A DNA stretch of 64,000 bases from Vreelandella stevensii S18214 (GCF_000275725.1 NZ_AJTS01000044.1:62001-126000); one strand, 5' to 3'. Positions 26,423 to 43,417 are shown, counted from the stretch's first letter. Notes: generated by a model not told the origin, from the sequence alone. Made by a program: numbers and translations.

Positions 26423-26638
26423 GACCGCTCATGCGCAGGAGTGTCCCTGATAGTGGTGTCGGATGGGGGTAGGTATCCAAACACTTGTAGGAAGTGTAGC
26501 GTGTCAACGCACCTTGGGCGTCAACGGTTGCATTACTGTGCGATAGAATGCCCGCGCTTTCCAGCGCGCTAGCGTTTAGGTTGCGTTAATGATGATATTT
26601 GTGGCCCGTTCAGCCCAGTCGACCATGGGTCGAGATAG
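26423..26638. other. Intergenic stretch between IS end and typA terminator
   Basis: No convincing gene is seen. It contains two short inverted repeats (CACTTnnnnnAAGTG near 26480 and GCGCnnnnnnGCGC near 26557) and a -10-like TAGAAT near 26544 without a good -35. It may be leftover upstream sequence of a gene displaced by past rearrangement. Confidence 0.4.
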
Positions 26639-26667
26639 CAAAAAGCCCGCACGATGGCGGGCTTTCG
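26639..26667 (-). terminator. Rho-independent terminator of typA
   Basis: On the minus strand, AAAGCCCGCC / ATCGT / GCGGGCTTTTT forms a 9-bp stem with a T-run, starting 16 nt after the typA stop. Confidence 0.88.
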
Positions 26668-26682
26668 GTGTCAGCGGTCAGC

Positions 26683-28509
<1,827 letters not shown>

Positions 28510-28672
28510 GACGCGATCCTGCTGGAAAAATAGGGCGGCATTATAGGGTCTGGGTACGGTCCACTACCAGCACTGTCTTAAATAAAGCACCAAGTCAATA
28601 ACCTAAACGCGGCAGTTTTCGCCTTCGTGACGGTTCCGTTAAGATAGGCGTTTTCCCAGTTGGGGCAGGCAC

Positions 28673-29656
28673 ATGACCATCGGTAACCTGATGCGTTTGT
28701 TGAGCGATGGCGAGGTTCATTCCGGTGAACAGTTGGGGGAGGCGCTAGGCGTTTCCCGAGCCGCCGTGTGGAAGCAGCTGAAGAAACTCGAAGCGCTAGG
28801 CGTGGAGCTGGTCGCCGTCAAAGGGCGAGGCTATCGCTTGGCTTACCCGCTCGAGCCGTTGGATGGGGCGCGTATCGTCGAGCGGCTACCTGCGGATGCC
28901 CGCCACCTGCTGGCGCGTCTGTTCGTCGAAGACCAGCTGCCCTCCAGTAACGAGTACCTGCGTGAGCGGTTTTCACAGGGTGCAGGCCACGGCGAAGTGT
29001 GTTTCGTCGAGCTGCAGACGGCAGGGCGCGGACGGCGCGGCCGTGTCTGGTCGACGCCCTGGGGGCAGAGTCTGATGGTGTCCATGGGCTGGCGCTTCGA
29101 ATCCGGCGTCAATGCTCTGGAGGGGCTAAGTCTCGCGGTGGGCGTCGTGGTCTCTCAGGTGCTCGAACAGTATGGCGTGGCGCCCAAGCTGAAGTGGCCC
29201 AACGACGTGCTGTTGGCCGAAAACGAGGGCGAGCTCGGCAAGCTGGCGGGCATTTTGATCGAAGTGACCGGCGATGCCGCTGGCCCCTGTGAAGTGGTGA
29301 TCGGCATCGGCATGAACTTGATGCTGCCGGATAGCCTGCGGGCGACCATCGACCAGCCGGTGGCCGCGTTGTTCGATGCGCGGCCCGGTATCTCGCGTAA
29401 TCAGCTGGCGGCAGACATGGTCGCTGGGCTGCTGAGCATGTTGGCGGGGTTCGAGAACGGTGGGTTCGCGCCCTGGCTCGACGCCTGGAACCAGCGCCAT
29501 GCCTACTCAGGGTTGCCCATTCGGGTCATCCAGGGGGAGCGCACCAGCGATGCCGTTGCAGGCGATGTCGATGAAAGTGGTAACCTGTGGGTTACTGAAA
29601 ACGGTCACTCGCGACGCCTGTCGGGCGGTGAGATTAGCGTACGTAGGCGTCTATGA
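28673..29656 (+). CDS. birA: Biotin--protein ligase / biotin operon repressor
   Basis: 327-aa BirA with an N-terminal DNA-binding helix-turn-helix (GEQLGEALGVSRAAVWKQLK, residues 17-36), so it should act as both biotin ligase for AccB and transcriptional repressor. The ligase motif GRGRRGRVW begins at about residue 118; KWPNDVLL and KLAGILIE follow. GGGGCAGG precedes ATG 28673. It overlaps coaX by 4 nt (ATGA), the common birA-coaX arrangement in Pseudomonas and relatives. Confidence 0.97.
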   Translation: MTIGNLMRLLSDGEVHSGEQLGEALGVSRAAVWKQLKKLEALGVELVAVKGRGYRLAYPLEPLDGARIVERLPADARHLLARLFVEDQLPSSNEYLRERFSQGAGHGEVCFVELQTAGRGRRGRVWSTPWGQSLMVSMGWRFESGVNALEGLSLAVGVVVSQVLEQYGVAPKLKWPNDVLLAENEGELGKLAGILIEVTGDAAGPCEVVIGIGMNLMLPDSLRATIDQPVAALFDARPGISRNQLAADMVAGLLSMLAGFENGGFAPWLDAWNQRHAYSGLPIRVIQGERTSDAVAGDVDESGNLWVTENGHSRRLSGGEISVRRRL

Positions 29657-30492
29657 TTCTGGATTTGGATATCGGCAACACGCTGTCGAAGTGGCGGCTC
29701 AAGGATGCCGAGAGCAGCGAGATCCGCTCACGCGGGGCCGTATGGACCCGGGAGGAGTGGCGTCCAGGGGCGGATATTCCGGACCTGGGCGTAGTAGAAG
29801 CGGTGCGCATTTCCAGCGTGGCCAGGGCCGCCGTGCTGGACGAAACTGTCGCCCTGCTCCGCCGCCAGGTGCGTCAGGTCCATGTGGCGCGCTCGACACC
29901 CGAGGCGCTGGGCGTCGTCAATGGCTATGAGGAGCCCGGCCGTCTGGGCGTAGACCGTTGGATGGGGGCCTTGGCGGGTTACCAGCTGGCCGGCGGCTGC
30001 TGTGCGGTGGACTGCGGCAGTGCCATCACCATTGATTTCGTGTTGCCGGGTGGGGTGCATCTGGGGGGGTTCATCATCCCGGGGTTACGGTTGATGAAGG
30101 AGAGTCTCAAGCTGGGCACCCGCAATGTGGCCATCGACCCCGATAGCGAGGCCGATGCGCTGCTGGAGCCTGGCAGGCGCACGGTGGATGCCGTCAACCA
30201 TGGCATCTACATGGCGGCGGTCAGTGCCATCAATCGCATTTACAGCGAAGTATGCGACCAGCAAGGAGTGGCGCTGCCCATGCTGTTGACGGGCGGGGAT
30301 GCGCGGGTGGTGTCGCGCGGGGTCCAGGTGCCCCATGCCGTCTGGCCCGACATGGTGTATGGCGGCCTCGAAGCCACATTTCCGCTGACCTTCGCCGAGC
30401 GCGCAGGCAAGATGTCGGGTGCGCCGCGGGTGCCGGAGCCGGTTTCGTTGGAAAAAATTCGCGCAGGGCTTGCATTCTCCATGCTGCTTTGA
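29653..30492 (+). CDS. coaX: Type III pantothenate kinase
   Basis: CoaX phosphorylates pantothenate in the first step of coenzyme A synthesis. The 279-aa protein has the ASKHA phosphate motif DIGNT at residues 6-10. GVDRWMGALAGYQ and VDCGSAITIDFV follow, then GGFIIPGLRLM and LLTGGDAR. It is somewhat longer than typical 240-260-aa forms, mainly at the C-terminus (about 30 residues after the last motif). Translationally coupled to birA. Confidence 0.95.
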   Translation: MILDLDIGNTLSKWRLKDAESSEIRSRGAVWTREEWRPGADIPDLGVVEAVRISSVARAAVLDETVALLRRQVRQVHVARSTPEALGVVNGYEEPGRLGVDRWMGALAGYQLAGGCCAVDCGSAITIDFVLPGGVHLGGFIIPGLRLMKESLKLGTRNVAIDPDSEADALLEPGRRTVDAVNHGIYMAAVSAINRIYSEVCDQQGVALPMLLTGGDARVVSRGVQVPHAVWPDMVYGGLEATFPLTFAERAGKMSGAPRVPEPVSLEKIRAGLAFSMLL

Positions 30493-30591
30493 CAGAATGC
30501 AGCGCGTTCCAAAGCAGATGCAGTCGAGTCGCAACGCTGATTTAGTTAAGTCGGCAAGCAGTAAAAGTCTCGAAAATAAAGAGATTTTAGC

Positions 30592-30619
30592 TTGACACTG
30601 TTTTGAAGGCTGGCATAAT
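30592..30619 (+). promoter_or_regulatory. Promoter of the tRNA-Tyr-Gly-Thr operon
   Basis: TTGACA (30592-30597) and CATAAT (30614-30619) are 16 bp apart, followed by a GC-rich discriminator (TGTGCCGCC) typical of stringently controlled stable-RNA promoters. tRNA-Tyr begins 15 nt downstream. Confidence 0.85.
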
Positions 30620-30633
30620 GTGCCGCCACAGCT

Positions 30634-30717
<84 letters not shown>

Positions 30718-30822
30718 GATTGTATGGGCGCTGATTTGTCAGTGCTTGTGAATGAAAAGCCGGTAAGCGGGCATTAGCTACTGTTTCTCGTGCAGCGGAT
30801 TGTCATTCTTTAGGCAAGTTCG

Positions 30823-30896
<74 letters not shown>

Positions 30897-30910
30897 GTTT
30901 GATGTGTTTG

Positions 30911-30985
30911 GCTCATGTAGCTCAGGGGTAGAGCACACCCTTGGTAAGGGTGAGGTCGACGGTTCAATTCCGTCCATGAGCTCCA
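30911..30985 (+). tRNA. tRNA-Thr (GGT)
   Basis: 75 nt, acceptor GCTCATG/CATGAGC, anticodon loop TTGGTAA (GGT), T-loop GGTTCAATT and encoded CCA. Followed directly by a terminator rather than by a tuf gene. Confidence 0.97.
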
Positions 30986-30992
30986 TATTGCG

Positions 30993-31020
30993 AAAAAAGC
31001 GAGCGATGCTCGCTTTTTTT
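30993..31020 (+). terminator. Terminator after tRNA-Thr
   Basis: AAAAAAGCGAGC / GAT / GCTCGCTTTTTTT, a 12-bp stem including the A/T tracts with an 8-T tail. It closes the tRNA operon. Confidence 0.92.
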
Positions 31021-31054
31021 GTCTTCGCCCGCGGCAGCGGGTGTGATGTAAGGG

Positions 31055-31083
31055 TTGTCAGGTGGAAAAATTTTCGCTATCAT
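31055..31083 (+). promoter_or_regulatory. Promoter of tRNA-Trp / secE-nusG
   Basis: TTGTCA (31055-31060) and TATCAT (31078-31083) with an AT-rich 17-bp spacer; tRNA-Trp begins 46 nt downstream. Confidence 0.8.
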
Positions 31084-31128
31084 GGCGCCCGCTCTTGCGC
31101 AGGTAGTAAATTGCGCATTTGACGATAC

Positions 31129-31204
<76 letters not shown>

Positions 31205-31275
31205 ATCTTCCCCAGGTTGGCATGTCTTTCTAGAATTCCTTTGTCGCTCGCTGCACCCTTAGGAGTCTCGTTTTT

Positions 31276-31659
31276 ATGAAGCCTAGTTCCGTAAAACATG
31301 GCGATGAGGTGCAACAGACGCGCCATGACGGGCTCAAGTGGGCGGCGACTGTAGCGCTGCTTGTTGTTGCAATCGTTGGTAATACCTATTTCGCCGATAT
31401 TGGCCTGCTCTATCGTGTCCTCGGTGTCGTTGTGCTGTGTGCATTGGCAGGATTGATTGCACTCACTACCGCCAAGGGACGCGACCTGATCGAGCTTGCT
31501 GTCAGCGCCAGGAAAGAGATTCAGCGCGTTGTATGGCCAACCCGTCCTGAAACCATTCAAACGACTGCCATCGTACTGGTAGCGGTGCTGGTGGTGGGGT
31601 TGATGCTGTGGTTGATTGACACTCTTCTTGGCTGGGCGATGTCCGGCGTTATTGGTTAG
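31276..31659 (+). CDS. secE: Preprotein translocase subunit SecE
   Basis: 127-aa inner-membrane subunit of SecYEG. Three hydrophobic segments (about residues 22-40, 45-65 and 97-120), as in the E. coli type, with the conserved amphipathic stretch [18 protein letters not shown] before the last helix. AGGAG lies 10 nt upstream of the ATG. Followed by nusG after 8 nt. Confidence 0.97.
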   Translation: MKPSSVKHGDEVQQTRHDGLKWAATVALLVVAIVGNTYFADIGLLYRVLGVVVLCALAGLIALTTAKGRDLIELAVSARKEIQRVVWPTRPETIQTTAIVLVAVLVVGLMLWLIDTLLGWAMSGVIG

Positions 31660-31667
31660 GAGTTTTC

Positions 31668-32201
31668 ATGTCCAAACGTTGGTACGTCGTCCACGCTTAT
31701 TCCGGCTTTGAGAAGCATGTCATGCGCTCGCTGATCGAGCGTGTGAAAATGTATGGCATGGAAGATCGCTTTGGCGAAATCCTGGTGCCGACGGAAGAAG
31801 TGGTCGAGATGCGCGACGGCAAGCGCCGCAAGAGTGAGCGCAAGTTTTATCCTGGCTATGTGCTGGTCGAGATGGAGATGGTCGACGAAACCTGGCATCT
31901 GGTGAACGAAACGCCGCGTGTCATGGGGTTCATCGGTGGCACCAAAGAGAAGCCGGCGCCTATCACCAGTCGCGAAGCTGAAGCTATTCTTCGTCGTGTG
32001 AAGGACGGTACCGACAAGCCGCGTCCCAAGACCATGTTCGAGCCGGGTCAGTCCGTGCGTGTCATCGATGGTCCGTTTGCCGATTTCAACGGTGTCGTTG
32101 AAGAGGTGAACTACGACAAGAGCCGTCTGCAGGTCAGTGTGCTGATCTTCGGCCGCGCGACGCCTGTAGAGCTTGAGTTCTCTCAGGTAGAAAAAGAGTA
32201 A
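31668..32201 (+). CDS. nusG: Transcription termination/antitermination factor NusG
   Basis: 177-aa factor that binds RNA polymerase and couples it to Rho or to ribosomal S10. The N-terminal NGN domain begins [18 protein letters not shown]; the C-terminal KOW domain contains [28 protein letters not shown] precedes the start. Length is close to E. coli NusG (181). Confidence 0.98.
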   Translation: MSKRWYVVHAYSGFEKHVMRSLIERVKMYGMEDRFGEILVPTEEVVEMRDGKRRKSERKFYPGYVLVEMEMVDETWHLVNETPRVMGFIGGTKEKPAPITSREAEAILRRVKDGTDKPRPKTMFEPGQSVRVIDGPFADFNGVVEEVNYDKSRLQVSVLIFGRATPVELEFSQVEKE

Positions 32202-32248
32202 TCTCAAATTGTTGCAGGATGGCGCCGTGGGTGCCGTCCTGGATTCAT

Positions 32249-32273
32249 GTAAAGCAGCCCCGCGCTGCTTTAC
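32249..32273 (+). other. Hairpin in the rplK leader
   Basis: GTAAAGCAGC / CCCGC / GCTGCTTTAC, a perfect 10-bp stem 49 nt before the rplK start in a 120-nt gap. It has no T-run. It may be part of the L11-operon leader where L1 represses translation, but the L1-binding loop was not identified. Confidence 0.45.
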
Positions 32274-32321
32274 GCGTACCGGGGAGCCGTCAGGCGTTAT
32301 CACCCAATTGGAGTAATTATC

Positions 32322-32753
32322 ATGGCCAAGAAAGTACAGGCTTACATCAAACTGCAGGTTGCTGCAGGTAAAGCCAACCCGAGTCCGCCCGTAGGCCCCG
32401 CGCTGGGTCAGCACGGCGTGAACATCATGGAATTCTGTAAGGCGTTCAACGCCGCGACTCAAGAAATTGAGCCGGGCCTGCCGACGCCTGTCGTGATTAC
32501 CGTCTACTCAGACCGTAGCTTCACGTTCGTCACCAAGACGCCGCCTGCTGCCGTACTGCTGAAAAAAGCAGCGGGCATCAAGTCCGGTTCTGGTGAGCCG
32601 AACAAGAAGAAGGTTGGCACCGTGACACGTGCACAGCTGGAAGAGATCGCCAAGACCAAAGAGCCTGACATGACGGCTGCTGATCTTGAAGCCGCAGTGC
32701 GTACCATCGCTGGTAGCGCTCGCAGCATGGGCTTAAACGTGGAGGGTCTCTAA
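32322..32753 (+). CDS. rplK: 50S ribosomal protein L11
   Basis: 143-aa protein of the GTPase-associated centre. N-terminal domain [20 protein letters not shown] with the proline-rich segment, and a C-terminal rRNA-binding domain ending [14 protein letters not shown]. First gene of the L11-L1 pair, 2 nt before rplA. Confidence 0.98.
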   Translation: MAKKVQAYIKLQVAAGKANPSPPVGPALGQHGVNIMEFCKAFNAATQEIEPGLPTPVVITVYSDRSFTFVTKTPPAAVLLKKAAGIKSGSGEPNKKKVGTVTRAQLEEIAKTKEPDMTAADLEAAVRTIAGSARSMGLNVEGL

Positions 32754-32755
32754 TC

Positions 32756-33448
32756 ATGGCTAAACTGTCCAAGCGCGCCAAGATGATTCGCGAGAAAGTA
32801 GACAGCAACAAGGCTTACTCTCTGGAAGAAGCCGTTGCTCTGCTTTCTGAGCTGTCAACCGTGAAGTTCAAAGAGTCTCTGGACGTTGCGATCAACCTGG
32901 GTGTTGATCCGCGTAAATCCGACCAGGTCGTTCGTGGCGCTACCGTCATGCCGAACGGCACCGGTAAAGACGTTCGCGTGGCTGTGTTCACTCAGGGTGC
33001 CAACGCCGATGCGGCTAAAGAAGCCGGCGCTGACATCGTGGGCATGGAAGAGCTGGCCGAGCAGGTCAAGAAAGGCGTGATGGATTTCGACGTCGTCATC
33101 GCTTCTCCGGATGCCATGCGCGTTGTCGGTCAGCTGGGCCAGATCCTCGGTCCGCGCGGCCTGATGCCGAACCCGAAGGTCGGTACCGTGACGCCTGACG
33201 TGGCCACTGCGGTCAAGAATGCCAAAGCGGGTCAGGTGCGTTTCCGTACCGACAAGAACGGCATCATCCACACCACGCTGGGCAAGGTCGATTTTGACGT
33301 GACCGCCGTTCAGGGTAACCTGGAAGCACTGGTAGCTGACCTGAAGAAGCTCAAGCCGAGCTCTTCCAAAGGCATTTACTTCAAGAAATTCACCCTGTCC
33401 ACTACCATGGGCCCGGGTTTGACTATCGACCACTCCTCGCTGGTATAA
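32756..33448 (+). CDS. rplA: 50S ribosomal protein L1
   Basis: 230-aa L1-stalk protein and likely translational repressor of rplK-rplA. Conserved [19 protein letters not shown] and [24 protein letters not shown] lies before the start. Followed by a 326-nt gap containing the L10 leader. Confidence 0.98.
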   Translation: MAKLSKRAKMIREKVDSNKAYSLEEAVALLSELSTVKFKESLDVAINLGVDPRKSDQVVRGATVMPNGTGKDVRVAVFTQGANADAAKEAGADIVGMEELAEQVKKGVMDFDVVIASPDAMRVVGQLGQILGPRGLMPNPKVGTVTPDVATAVKNAKAGQVRFRTDKNGIIHTTLGKVDFDVTAVQGNLEALVADLKKLKPSSSKGIYFKKFTLSTTMGPGLTIDHSSLV

Positions 33449-33774
33449 GCGAGTCGAGGATAGTCCCGCTGGCGGCACGGGCGAAATCTCGTGTTGCCGG
33501 TGGTTGGAACCGAGCAAGAACTTTGCGGTCCCTCGCTGAGCTTTATGCCAGATGAGGCACCGTCAAAGACCGCAGGTGCCGCCGCTTTTCTGAAGTGGCG
33601 GCTTAATCGCCCTAAAGCGCCTGCGCAGATGGTGTGGCCGCCAGTTGGTTAACGCTTTTAGCAACCGCTTTCTGGTGAGCACCATCCCCTAAGGCTTCCT
33701 GTGCCGCTGTTGGGCCTGGAAGAGATGGTAACCTCCGAAACCTTGACGGGTTTCGGCACGAAGGAGTGATCACT
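33449..33774 (+). ncRNA. L10 leader region (rplJ-rplL autoregulatory RNA)
   Basis: A gene-free 326-nt stretch before rplJ. It contains multiple self-complementary segments, including GGTCnnnnGACC-type pairings around 33523-33575 and GCCGCCGCTTTTCTGAAGTGGCGGC near 33577. Position and structure fit the L10 leader, to which the L10-(L7/L12)4 complex binds to repress its own synthesis. Exact borders were not determined. Confidence 0.6.
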
Positions 33775-34281
33775 GTGCCACTAGCACTTGAAGGCAAGAA
33801 AGCGATTGTTGCCGAGGTCAGTGAAGCGGCCAAGGGCGCACTCTCCGTCGTAGTTGCCGATTCTCGCGGCGTCACGGTCGGTAAAATGACCGATCTGCGC
33901 AAGCAGGCGCGTGAGAATGGTGTAGAGCTGCGTGTTGTTCGTAACACGCTGGCTCGCCGCGCACTCGAAGGCACCCAATGGGAGTGTCTGAACGAGAGCT
34001 TCGTTGGTCCTACTCTGCTGGCTTTCTCCACTGAGCATCCGGGCGCTGCCGCTCGTCTGTTCAAGGAGTTTGCCAAAACCGAGCAGAACTTCGAAGTGAA
34101 AGCGTTGGCCTACGAAGGTGAGCTGATTCCGGCTGCTGACATCGATCGTCTGGCAACCCTGCCGACTTACGACGAGGCAATTGCCAAGTTGATGTCGGTC
34201 ATGAAAGAAGCCTCCGCTGGCAAGCTGGTTCGTACCCTGGCCGCCCTGCGCGACCAGAAGCAAGAAGCCGAAGCTGCCTAA
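33775..34281 (+). CDS. rplJ: 50S ribosomal protein L10
   Basis: 168-aa stalk-base protein from GTG 33775, chosen because AAGGAG lies 8 nt upstream and the product begins (M)[20 protein letters not shown] like E. coli L10. A GTG at 33766 in the same frame would overlap the ribosome-binding site. The C-terminal helix that holds L7/L12 dimers ends [14 protein letters not shown]. Confidence 0.96.
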   Translation: MPLALEGKKAIVAEVSEAAKGALSVVVADSRGVTVGKMTDLRKQARENGVELRVVRNTLARRALEGTQWECLNESFVGPTLLAFSTEHPGAAARLFKEFAKTEQNFEVKALAYEGELIPAADIDRLATLPTYDEAIAKLMSVMKEASAGKLVRTLAALRDQKQEAEAA

Positions 34282-34383
34282 GCAGCGTTTCTTGCGGGCC
34301 GCGTTATCGACACGCAGCCTGAACCTGCAATAAATCCCGAGTTCTCGGTTGTCCGAGACTCCCGCAAAGTTAGGAATGGAACA

Positions 34384-34752
34384 ATGGCACTGACCAAAGA
34401 CGATATCATCAATGCTGTAGCCGACATGTCCGTAATGGAAGTTGTCGAGCTGATCGAAGCGATGGAAGAGAAATTCGGCGTTTCTGCTGCCGCAGCCGTT
34501 ATGGCTGGTCCGGCTGCTGCTGGCGAAGCTGCTGAAGAGCAGACCGAATTCGACCTGGTACTGGCGTCTGCTGGTGACAAGAAAGTCAACGTCATCAAAG
34601 CCGTTCGTGAAATCACCGGTCTTGGCCTGAAAGAAGCCAAAGGCGCTGTTGACGGCGCTCCGGCGACCATCAAAGAAGCGATGTCCAAGGACGACGCTGA
34701 AGCTGCCAAGAAGAAGCTGGAAGAAGCGGGCGCAACCGTCGAGCTCAAGTAA
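34384..34752 (+). CDS. rplL: 50S ribosomal protein L7/L12
   Basis: 122-aa stalk protein. N-terminal dimerisation domain, an Ala/Gly-rich hinge ([18 protein letters not shown]) and a globular C-terminal domain with [20 protein letters not shown] that recruits translation factors. Confidence 0.98.
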   Translation: MALTKDDIINAVADMSVMEVVELIEAMEEKFGVSAAAAVMAGPAAAGEAAEEQTEFDLVLASAGDKKVNVIKAVREITGLGLKEAKGAVDGAPATIKEAMSKDDAEAAKKKLEEAGATVELK

Positions 34753-35115
34753 TCCTTGTGCTGATGGCTTTACGCGCTGCGTAAGCTTCCACGGCTGGCG
34801 GCGGGCTATCCCGCTGCCGGCCTTTTTCTGTTGTAATATGCTGCCGTGCAGCGAAACGACAGAGCCGCTGCGGTAAAAAGCAGCACAATAGCAGGACCGT
34901 TGTTGTGAAGCGTACGTTGTTGTAATGCGTCAGTTGTAAAGCGTGAGCGTGTCGGCAGGCAACAACGAAGCGCGGACAGCACTACCGTAACACTGTTATC
35001 TATCAAGATTTTTGACGGCGAGCTACCGATTAGGAGCTTGCTGTCTGCGTCTGAAACGCCCGCGGGCAGATGACCACGCATCGGTCACCCATGGTGAACA
35101 AGCTGGGGAATACAG
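34753..35115 (+). other. rplL-rpoB intergenic region with attenuator-like hairpin
   Basis: 363 nt without a gene. A strong GC-rich hairpin (34793-34822, stem GGCGGCGGG/CCCGCTGCC, CTAT loop) followed by TTTTT lies 40 nt after rplL. It resembles the partial terminator between rplL and rpoBC known from E. coli, which lowers rpoBC expression relative to ribosomal genes. The remaining 290 nt show no ORF and no clear promoter. Confidence 0.6.
34793..34827 (+). terminator. Probable attenuator between rplL and rpoB
   Basis: GC-rich stem-loop followed by CCTTTTTC. Partial rather than full termination is inferred because rpoBC has no clear strong promoter of its own. Confidence 0.7.
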
Positions 35116-38100
35116 ATGGCTTACTCATATACTGAGAAAAAACGCATCCGCAAGGATTTCGGCAAACTGCCCCAAGTGATGGATGTGCCTTACTTGCTGG
35201 CCATCCAGCTTGATTCCTACTACGACTTTCTCCAGCAGGATCGTTCGCCTGATGAGCGGCACGAAGTGGGTCTGCACGCGGCATTCAAGTCCGTGTTCCC
35301 GATCGAGAGCTTCTCGGGTAACGCTGCGCTGGAATATGTCAGCTATCGCTTCGGTACGCCGGCGTTCGATGTGAAGGAGTGTCAGCTGCGTGGCGTGACC
35401 TACTCCGCCCCGCTGCGCGTCAAGGTTCGCTTGATCATCTATGATCGCGACTCCTCGAACAAGGCTATCAAGGATATCAAAGAGCAGGAAGTCTACATGG
35501 GGGAAATCCCCCTGATGACCGAGAACGGTACCTTCGTTATCAACGGTACCGAGCGGGTAATCGTTTCCCAGCTCCACCGCTCACCCGGTGTGTTCTTCGA
35601 TCATGACAAGGGCAAGAGCCACTCTTCCGGCAAGCTGCTCTACTCTGCTCGCGTGATTCCTTACCGTGGCTCATGGCTCGACTTCGAGTTCGACCCGAAA
35701 GACAACGTCTTCGTGCGTATCGACCGTCGTCGCAAGCTGCCGGCTTCCGTGCTGATGCGCGCGCTGGGCATGAGTACCGAAGAGATCCTCGACGAGTTCT
35801 TCGAAACCAGTACCTTCCATATCGAAAAGTCTGGCTTCTCCGTGGAGCTGGTTCCGTCGCGTCTGCGCGGTGAAACCGCCACCTTCGACATCAAGGGTGC
35901 CGATGGTGAACTGATCGTCGAAGAAGGTCGTCGGATCACCCAGAAGCACATCCGCCAGTTGGAAAAAGCGGGTCTGGAGCGTCTGGAAGTGCCGATGGAG
36001 TACCTGTTCGGCAAGACGCTGGCCAAAGACCAGATCGACACCAGGACGGGCGAGCTGATCTGCCCGTGCAACACCGAAATTACCCCAGAAGTGCTGGAGC
36101 GCATGGCTCAGGGCGGCATTACCCAGATCGAAACGCTCTACACCAATGACCTGGACTGCGGTTCCTTCGTTTCCGACACCCTGAAGCTGGACACCACCAG
36201 CTCGCAGCTGGAAGCGCTGGTCGAAATCTACCGCATGATGCGTCCTGGCGAGCCGCCCACCAAGGAAGCCGCCGAAACGCTGTTCCACAACCTGTTCTTC
36301 ACCGAAGACCGCTACGACCTGTCGGGCGTAGGCCGGATGAAGTTCAACCGTCGTCTGCGTCGTGACTCCGACGTGGGCTCCGGTGTATTGGACCGCAAGG
36401 ACATCCTCGATGTGCTGCGCGAGCTGATCAACATCCGTAACGGTTTTGGTGACGTCGACGATATCGACCACCTGGGCAACCGTCGTATCCGCTGCGTTGG
36501 CGAAATGGCCGAGAACCAGTTCCGTGTAGGCCTGGTGCGCGTCGAGCGTGCGGTAAAAGAGCGTCTGTCCATGGCGGAGAGCGAAGGCTTGATGCCCCAG
36601 GACTTGATCAACGCCAAGCCCGTGGCGGCGGCGGTGAAAGAGTTCTTCGGTTCCAGCCAGCTGTCCCAGTTCATGGACCAGAACAACCCGCTTTCCGAGG
36701 TGACTCACAAGCGTCGTGTATCGGCACTCGGTCCGGGCGGTCTGACCCGTGAGCGCGCAGGCTTCGAAGTCCGTGACGTACACGCTACGCACTACGGTCG
36801 TCTGTGCCCGATCGAAACGCCGGAAGGCCCGAACATCGGTCTGATCAACTCGCTGGCCACCTACAGCCATACCAACAGCTATGGCTTCCTGGAAACGCCG
36901 TACCGCAAAGTGAATGCCTGTCAGGTCACTGACGACATCGTTCACCTGTCGGCGATCGAGGAGGGCGACTTCGTTATCGCCCAGGCGTCGGCGGCAGTAG
37001 ACGAGTCTGGCAAGCTGATCGATGACCTGGTGCAGGTACGCCATCGCGGCGAAACCACCTTCATGCGTCCTGAGCAAGTGACGCTGATGGACGTGTCTCC
37101 GCGTCAGGTGGTATCGGTCGCAGCAGCCTTGATCCCGTTCCTGGAGCACGATGATGCCAACCGCGCCTTGATGGGTGCGAACATGCAGCGTCAGGCCGTT
37201 CCGACCCTGCGTGCCGACAAGCCGCTGGTCGGTACCGGCATGGAGCGTTTCGTGGCCCGCGACTCCGGCGTATGTGCCGTGGCGCGCCGAGGCGGCGTCA
37301 TCGACTCCGTGGATGCGCGTCGTGTGGTGGTGCGGGTCAATGAAGATGAGATCATCGGCGGCGAAGCCGGCGTCGACATCTACAACCTGACCAAGTATAC
37401 CCGCTCCAACCAGAACACCTGTATGAACCAGCGCCCCATTGTGCGGCCTGGCGACAGCGTGGCACGCGGCGATATTCTGGCCGACGGCCCGTCTGTCGAC
37501 ATGGGGGATCTGGCTCTGGGCCAGAACATGCGCATCGCGTTCATGCCCTGGAACGGTTACAACTTCGAAGACTCCATCCTGCTCTCCGAGCGTGTCGTTC
37601 AGGAAGATCGCTTCACCACGATTCACATTCAGGAACTGACCTGTGTGTCTCGTGACACCAAGCTGGGGCCGGAAGAGATCACTTCCGATATCCCCAACGT
37701 CGGTGAATCGGCGCTGGGCAAGCTGGACGAAGCGGGCGTTGTGTACATCGGCGCTGAAGTCGGCCCCGGCGACATTCTGGTGGGTAAGGTAACGCCGAAA
37801 GGTGAAACCCAGCTGACGCCGGAAGAGAAGCTGCTGCGCGCCATCTTCGGTGAGAAAGCCTCTGACGTGAAAGATACCTCCCTGCGCGCCCCCACCGGCA
37901 TGAAGGGTACGGTCATCGACGTTCAGGTGTTCACCCGTGACGGTGTCGAGAAGGACTCCCGTGCCCTGTCCATCGAGCAGATGCAGCTGGACGAAGTACG
38001 CAAGGACCTGCAGGAGACCTACCGGATCGCCGAAGACGCGACGTTCGAGCGCCTGAAGCGCACCCTGGAAGGTCAGGCCGTCAACGGTGGCCCGAACCTG

Positions 38101-39192
38101 AAAAAAGGCGACGTGCTGAGCGAGACGTACCTGGACGAACTGCCCCGTCAGCAGTGGTTCAAGCTGCGTATGCAGGACGAAGCCTACAACGAGCTGCTGG
38201 CCCAGGCCGATGAGCAGCTCGAAAATCGCCGTAAAGAGATGGATGAGCGTTTCGAAGACAAGAAACGCAAGCTGACCCAGGGCGACGACCTCGCGCCGGG
38301 CGTGCTGAAAATCGTCAAGGTCTACATGGCGGTGAAGCGTCGCATTCAGCCAGGCGACAAGATGGCCGGTCGTCACGGTAACAAGGGTGTTATCTCCGCG
38401 ATCATGCCCATCGAGGACATGCCGTTCGACGAGAAGGGCGAGCCGGTGGACGTGGTGCTGAACCCGCTGGGTGTACCGTCGCGCATGAACGTCGGTCAGA
38501 TCCTGGAAACCCACCTGGGTATGGCGGCACGCGGCCTGGGCGTCAAGATCGAGGCCATGCTGCGCGATGCGCGTGGCCAGCAGGTTGCGGAAATTCGTGA
38601 CTTCCTGGGGCAGGTCTACAACACGCCTGGCACCCGCATGGAGGACATCGATTCGCTGACCGATGAGGAAATCATCGCGCTGGCGAAAAACCTCAAAGGC
38701 GGTGTGCCCATGGCCACGCCGGTGTTTGACGGTGCCAAAGAGCACGAGATCAAGCACCTGCTGAAGCTGGCAGACATTCCGGAATCCGGTCAGATGGCGC
38801 TGTACGATGGTCGTACCGGCGATGCCTTCGACCGCCCGGTCACCGTTGGCTACATGTACATGCTGAAGCTTAACCACCTGGTAGACGACAAGATGCACGC
38901 GCGTTCTACCGGTTCTTACTCGCTGGTGACTCAGCAGCCCCTGGGTGGTAAGGCACAGTTCGGTGGTCAGCGCTTCGGTGAGATGGAAGTGTGGGCGTTG
39001 GAAGCCTACGGCGCTGCGTACACGCTACAAGAGATGCTCACCGTCAAGTCGGACGACGTCGAAGGCCGCACCAAGATGTACAAGAACATCGTGGATGGCG
39101 ACCACACCATGCAGGCAGGCATGCCGGAATCCTTCAACGTACTCGTGAAGGAAATCCGCTCGCTGGGCATCGATATCGAGTTAGAGAGCTAG
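35116..39192 (+). CDS. rpoB: DNA-directed RNA polymerase subunit beta
   Basis: 1358-aa beta subunit (E. coli 1342). The rifampicin region reads [20 protein letters not shown] then [11 protein letters not shown], wild type at the commonly mutated positions. [11 protein letters not shown] and the C-terminal [18 protein letters not shown] are conserved. GGGGAA precedes the ATG. It is 10 nt from rpoC. Confidence 0.99.
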   Translation: MAYSYTEKKRIRKDFGKLPQVMDVPYLLAIQLDSYYDFLQQDRSPDERHEVGLHAAFKSVFPIESFSGNAALEYVSYRFGTPAFDVKECQLRGVTYSAPLRVKVRLIIYDRDSSNKAIKDIKEQEVYMGEIPLMTENGTFVINGTERVIVSQLHRSPGVFFDHDKGKSHSSGKLLYSARVIPYRGSWLDFEFDPKDNVFVRIDRRRKLPASVLMRALGMSTEEILDEFFETSTFHIEKSGFSVELVPSRLRGETATFDIKGADGELIVEEGRRITQKHIRQLEKAGLERLEVPMEYLFGKTLAKDQIDTRTGELICPCNTEITPEVLERMAQGGITQIETLYTNDLDCGSFVSDTLKLDTTSSQLEALVEIYRMMRPGEPPTKEAAETLFHNLFFTEDRYDLSGVGRMKFNRRLRRDSDVGSGVLDRKDILDVLRELINIRNGFGDVDDIDHLGNRRIRCVGEMAENQFRVGLVRVERAVKERLSMAESEGLMPQDLINAKPVAAAVKEFFGSSQLSQFMDQNNPLSEVTHKRRVSALGPGGLTRERAGFEVRDVHATHYGRLCPIETPEGPNIGLINSLATYSHTNSYGFLETPYRKVNACQVTDDIVHLSAIEEGDFVIAQASAAVDESGKLIDDLVQVRHRGETTFMRPEQVTLMDVSPRQVVSVAAALIPFLEHDDANRALMGANMQRQAVPTLRADKPLVGTGMERFVARDSGVCAVARRGGVIDSVDARRVVVRVNEDEIIGGEAGVDIYNLTKYTRSNQNTCMNQRPIVRPGDSVARGDILADGPSVDMGDLALGQNMRIAFMPWNGYNFEDSILLSERVVQEDRFTTIHIQELTCVSRDTKLGPEEITSDIPNVGESALGKLDEAGVVYIGAEVGPGDILVGKVTPKGETQLTPEEKLLRAIFGEKASDVKDTSLRAPTGMKGTVIDVQVFTRDGVEKDSRALSIEQMQLDEVRKDLQETYRIAEDATFERLKRTLEGQAVNGGPNLKKGDVLSETYLDELPRQQWFKLRMQDEAYNELLAQADEQLENRRKEMDERFEDKKRKLTQGDDLAPGVLKIVKVYMAVKRRIQPGDKMAGRHGNKGVISAIMPIEDMPFDEKGEPVDVVLNPLGVPSRMNVGQILETHLGMAARGLGVKIEAMLRDARGQQVAEIRDFLGQVYNTPGTRMEDIDSLTDEEIIALAKNLKGGVPMATPVFDGAKEHEIKHLLKLADIPESGQMALYDGRTGDAFDRPVTVGYMYMLKLNHLVDDKMHARSTGSYSLVTQQPLGGKAQFGGQRFGEMEVWALEAYGAAYTLQEMLTVKSDDVEGRTKMYKNIVDGDHTMQAGMPESFNVLVKEIRSLGIDIELES

Positions 39193-39202
39193 GAGCCGTC
39201 AT

Positions 39203-43417
<4,215 letters not shown>

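Noticed and set aside
35671-38898. 1075-codon open frame antisense to rpoB
   Set aside because: It is exactly opposite a fully conserved rpoB and arises from codon bias in GC-rich genes; the translation has no recognisable domain.
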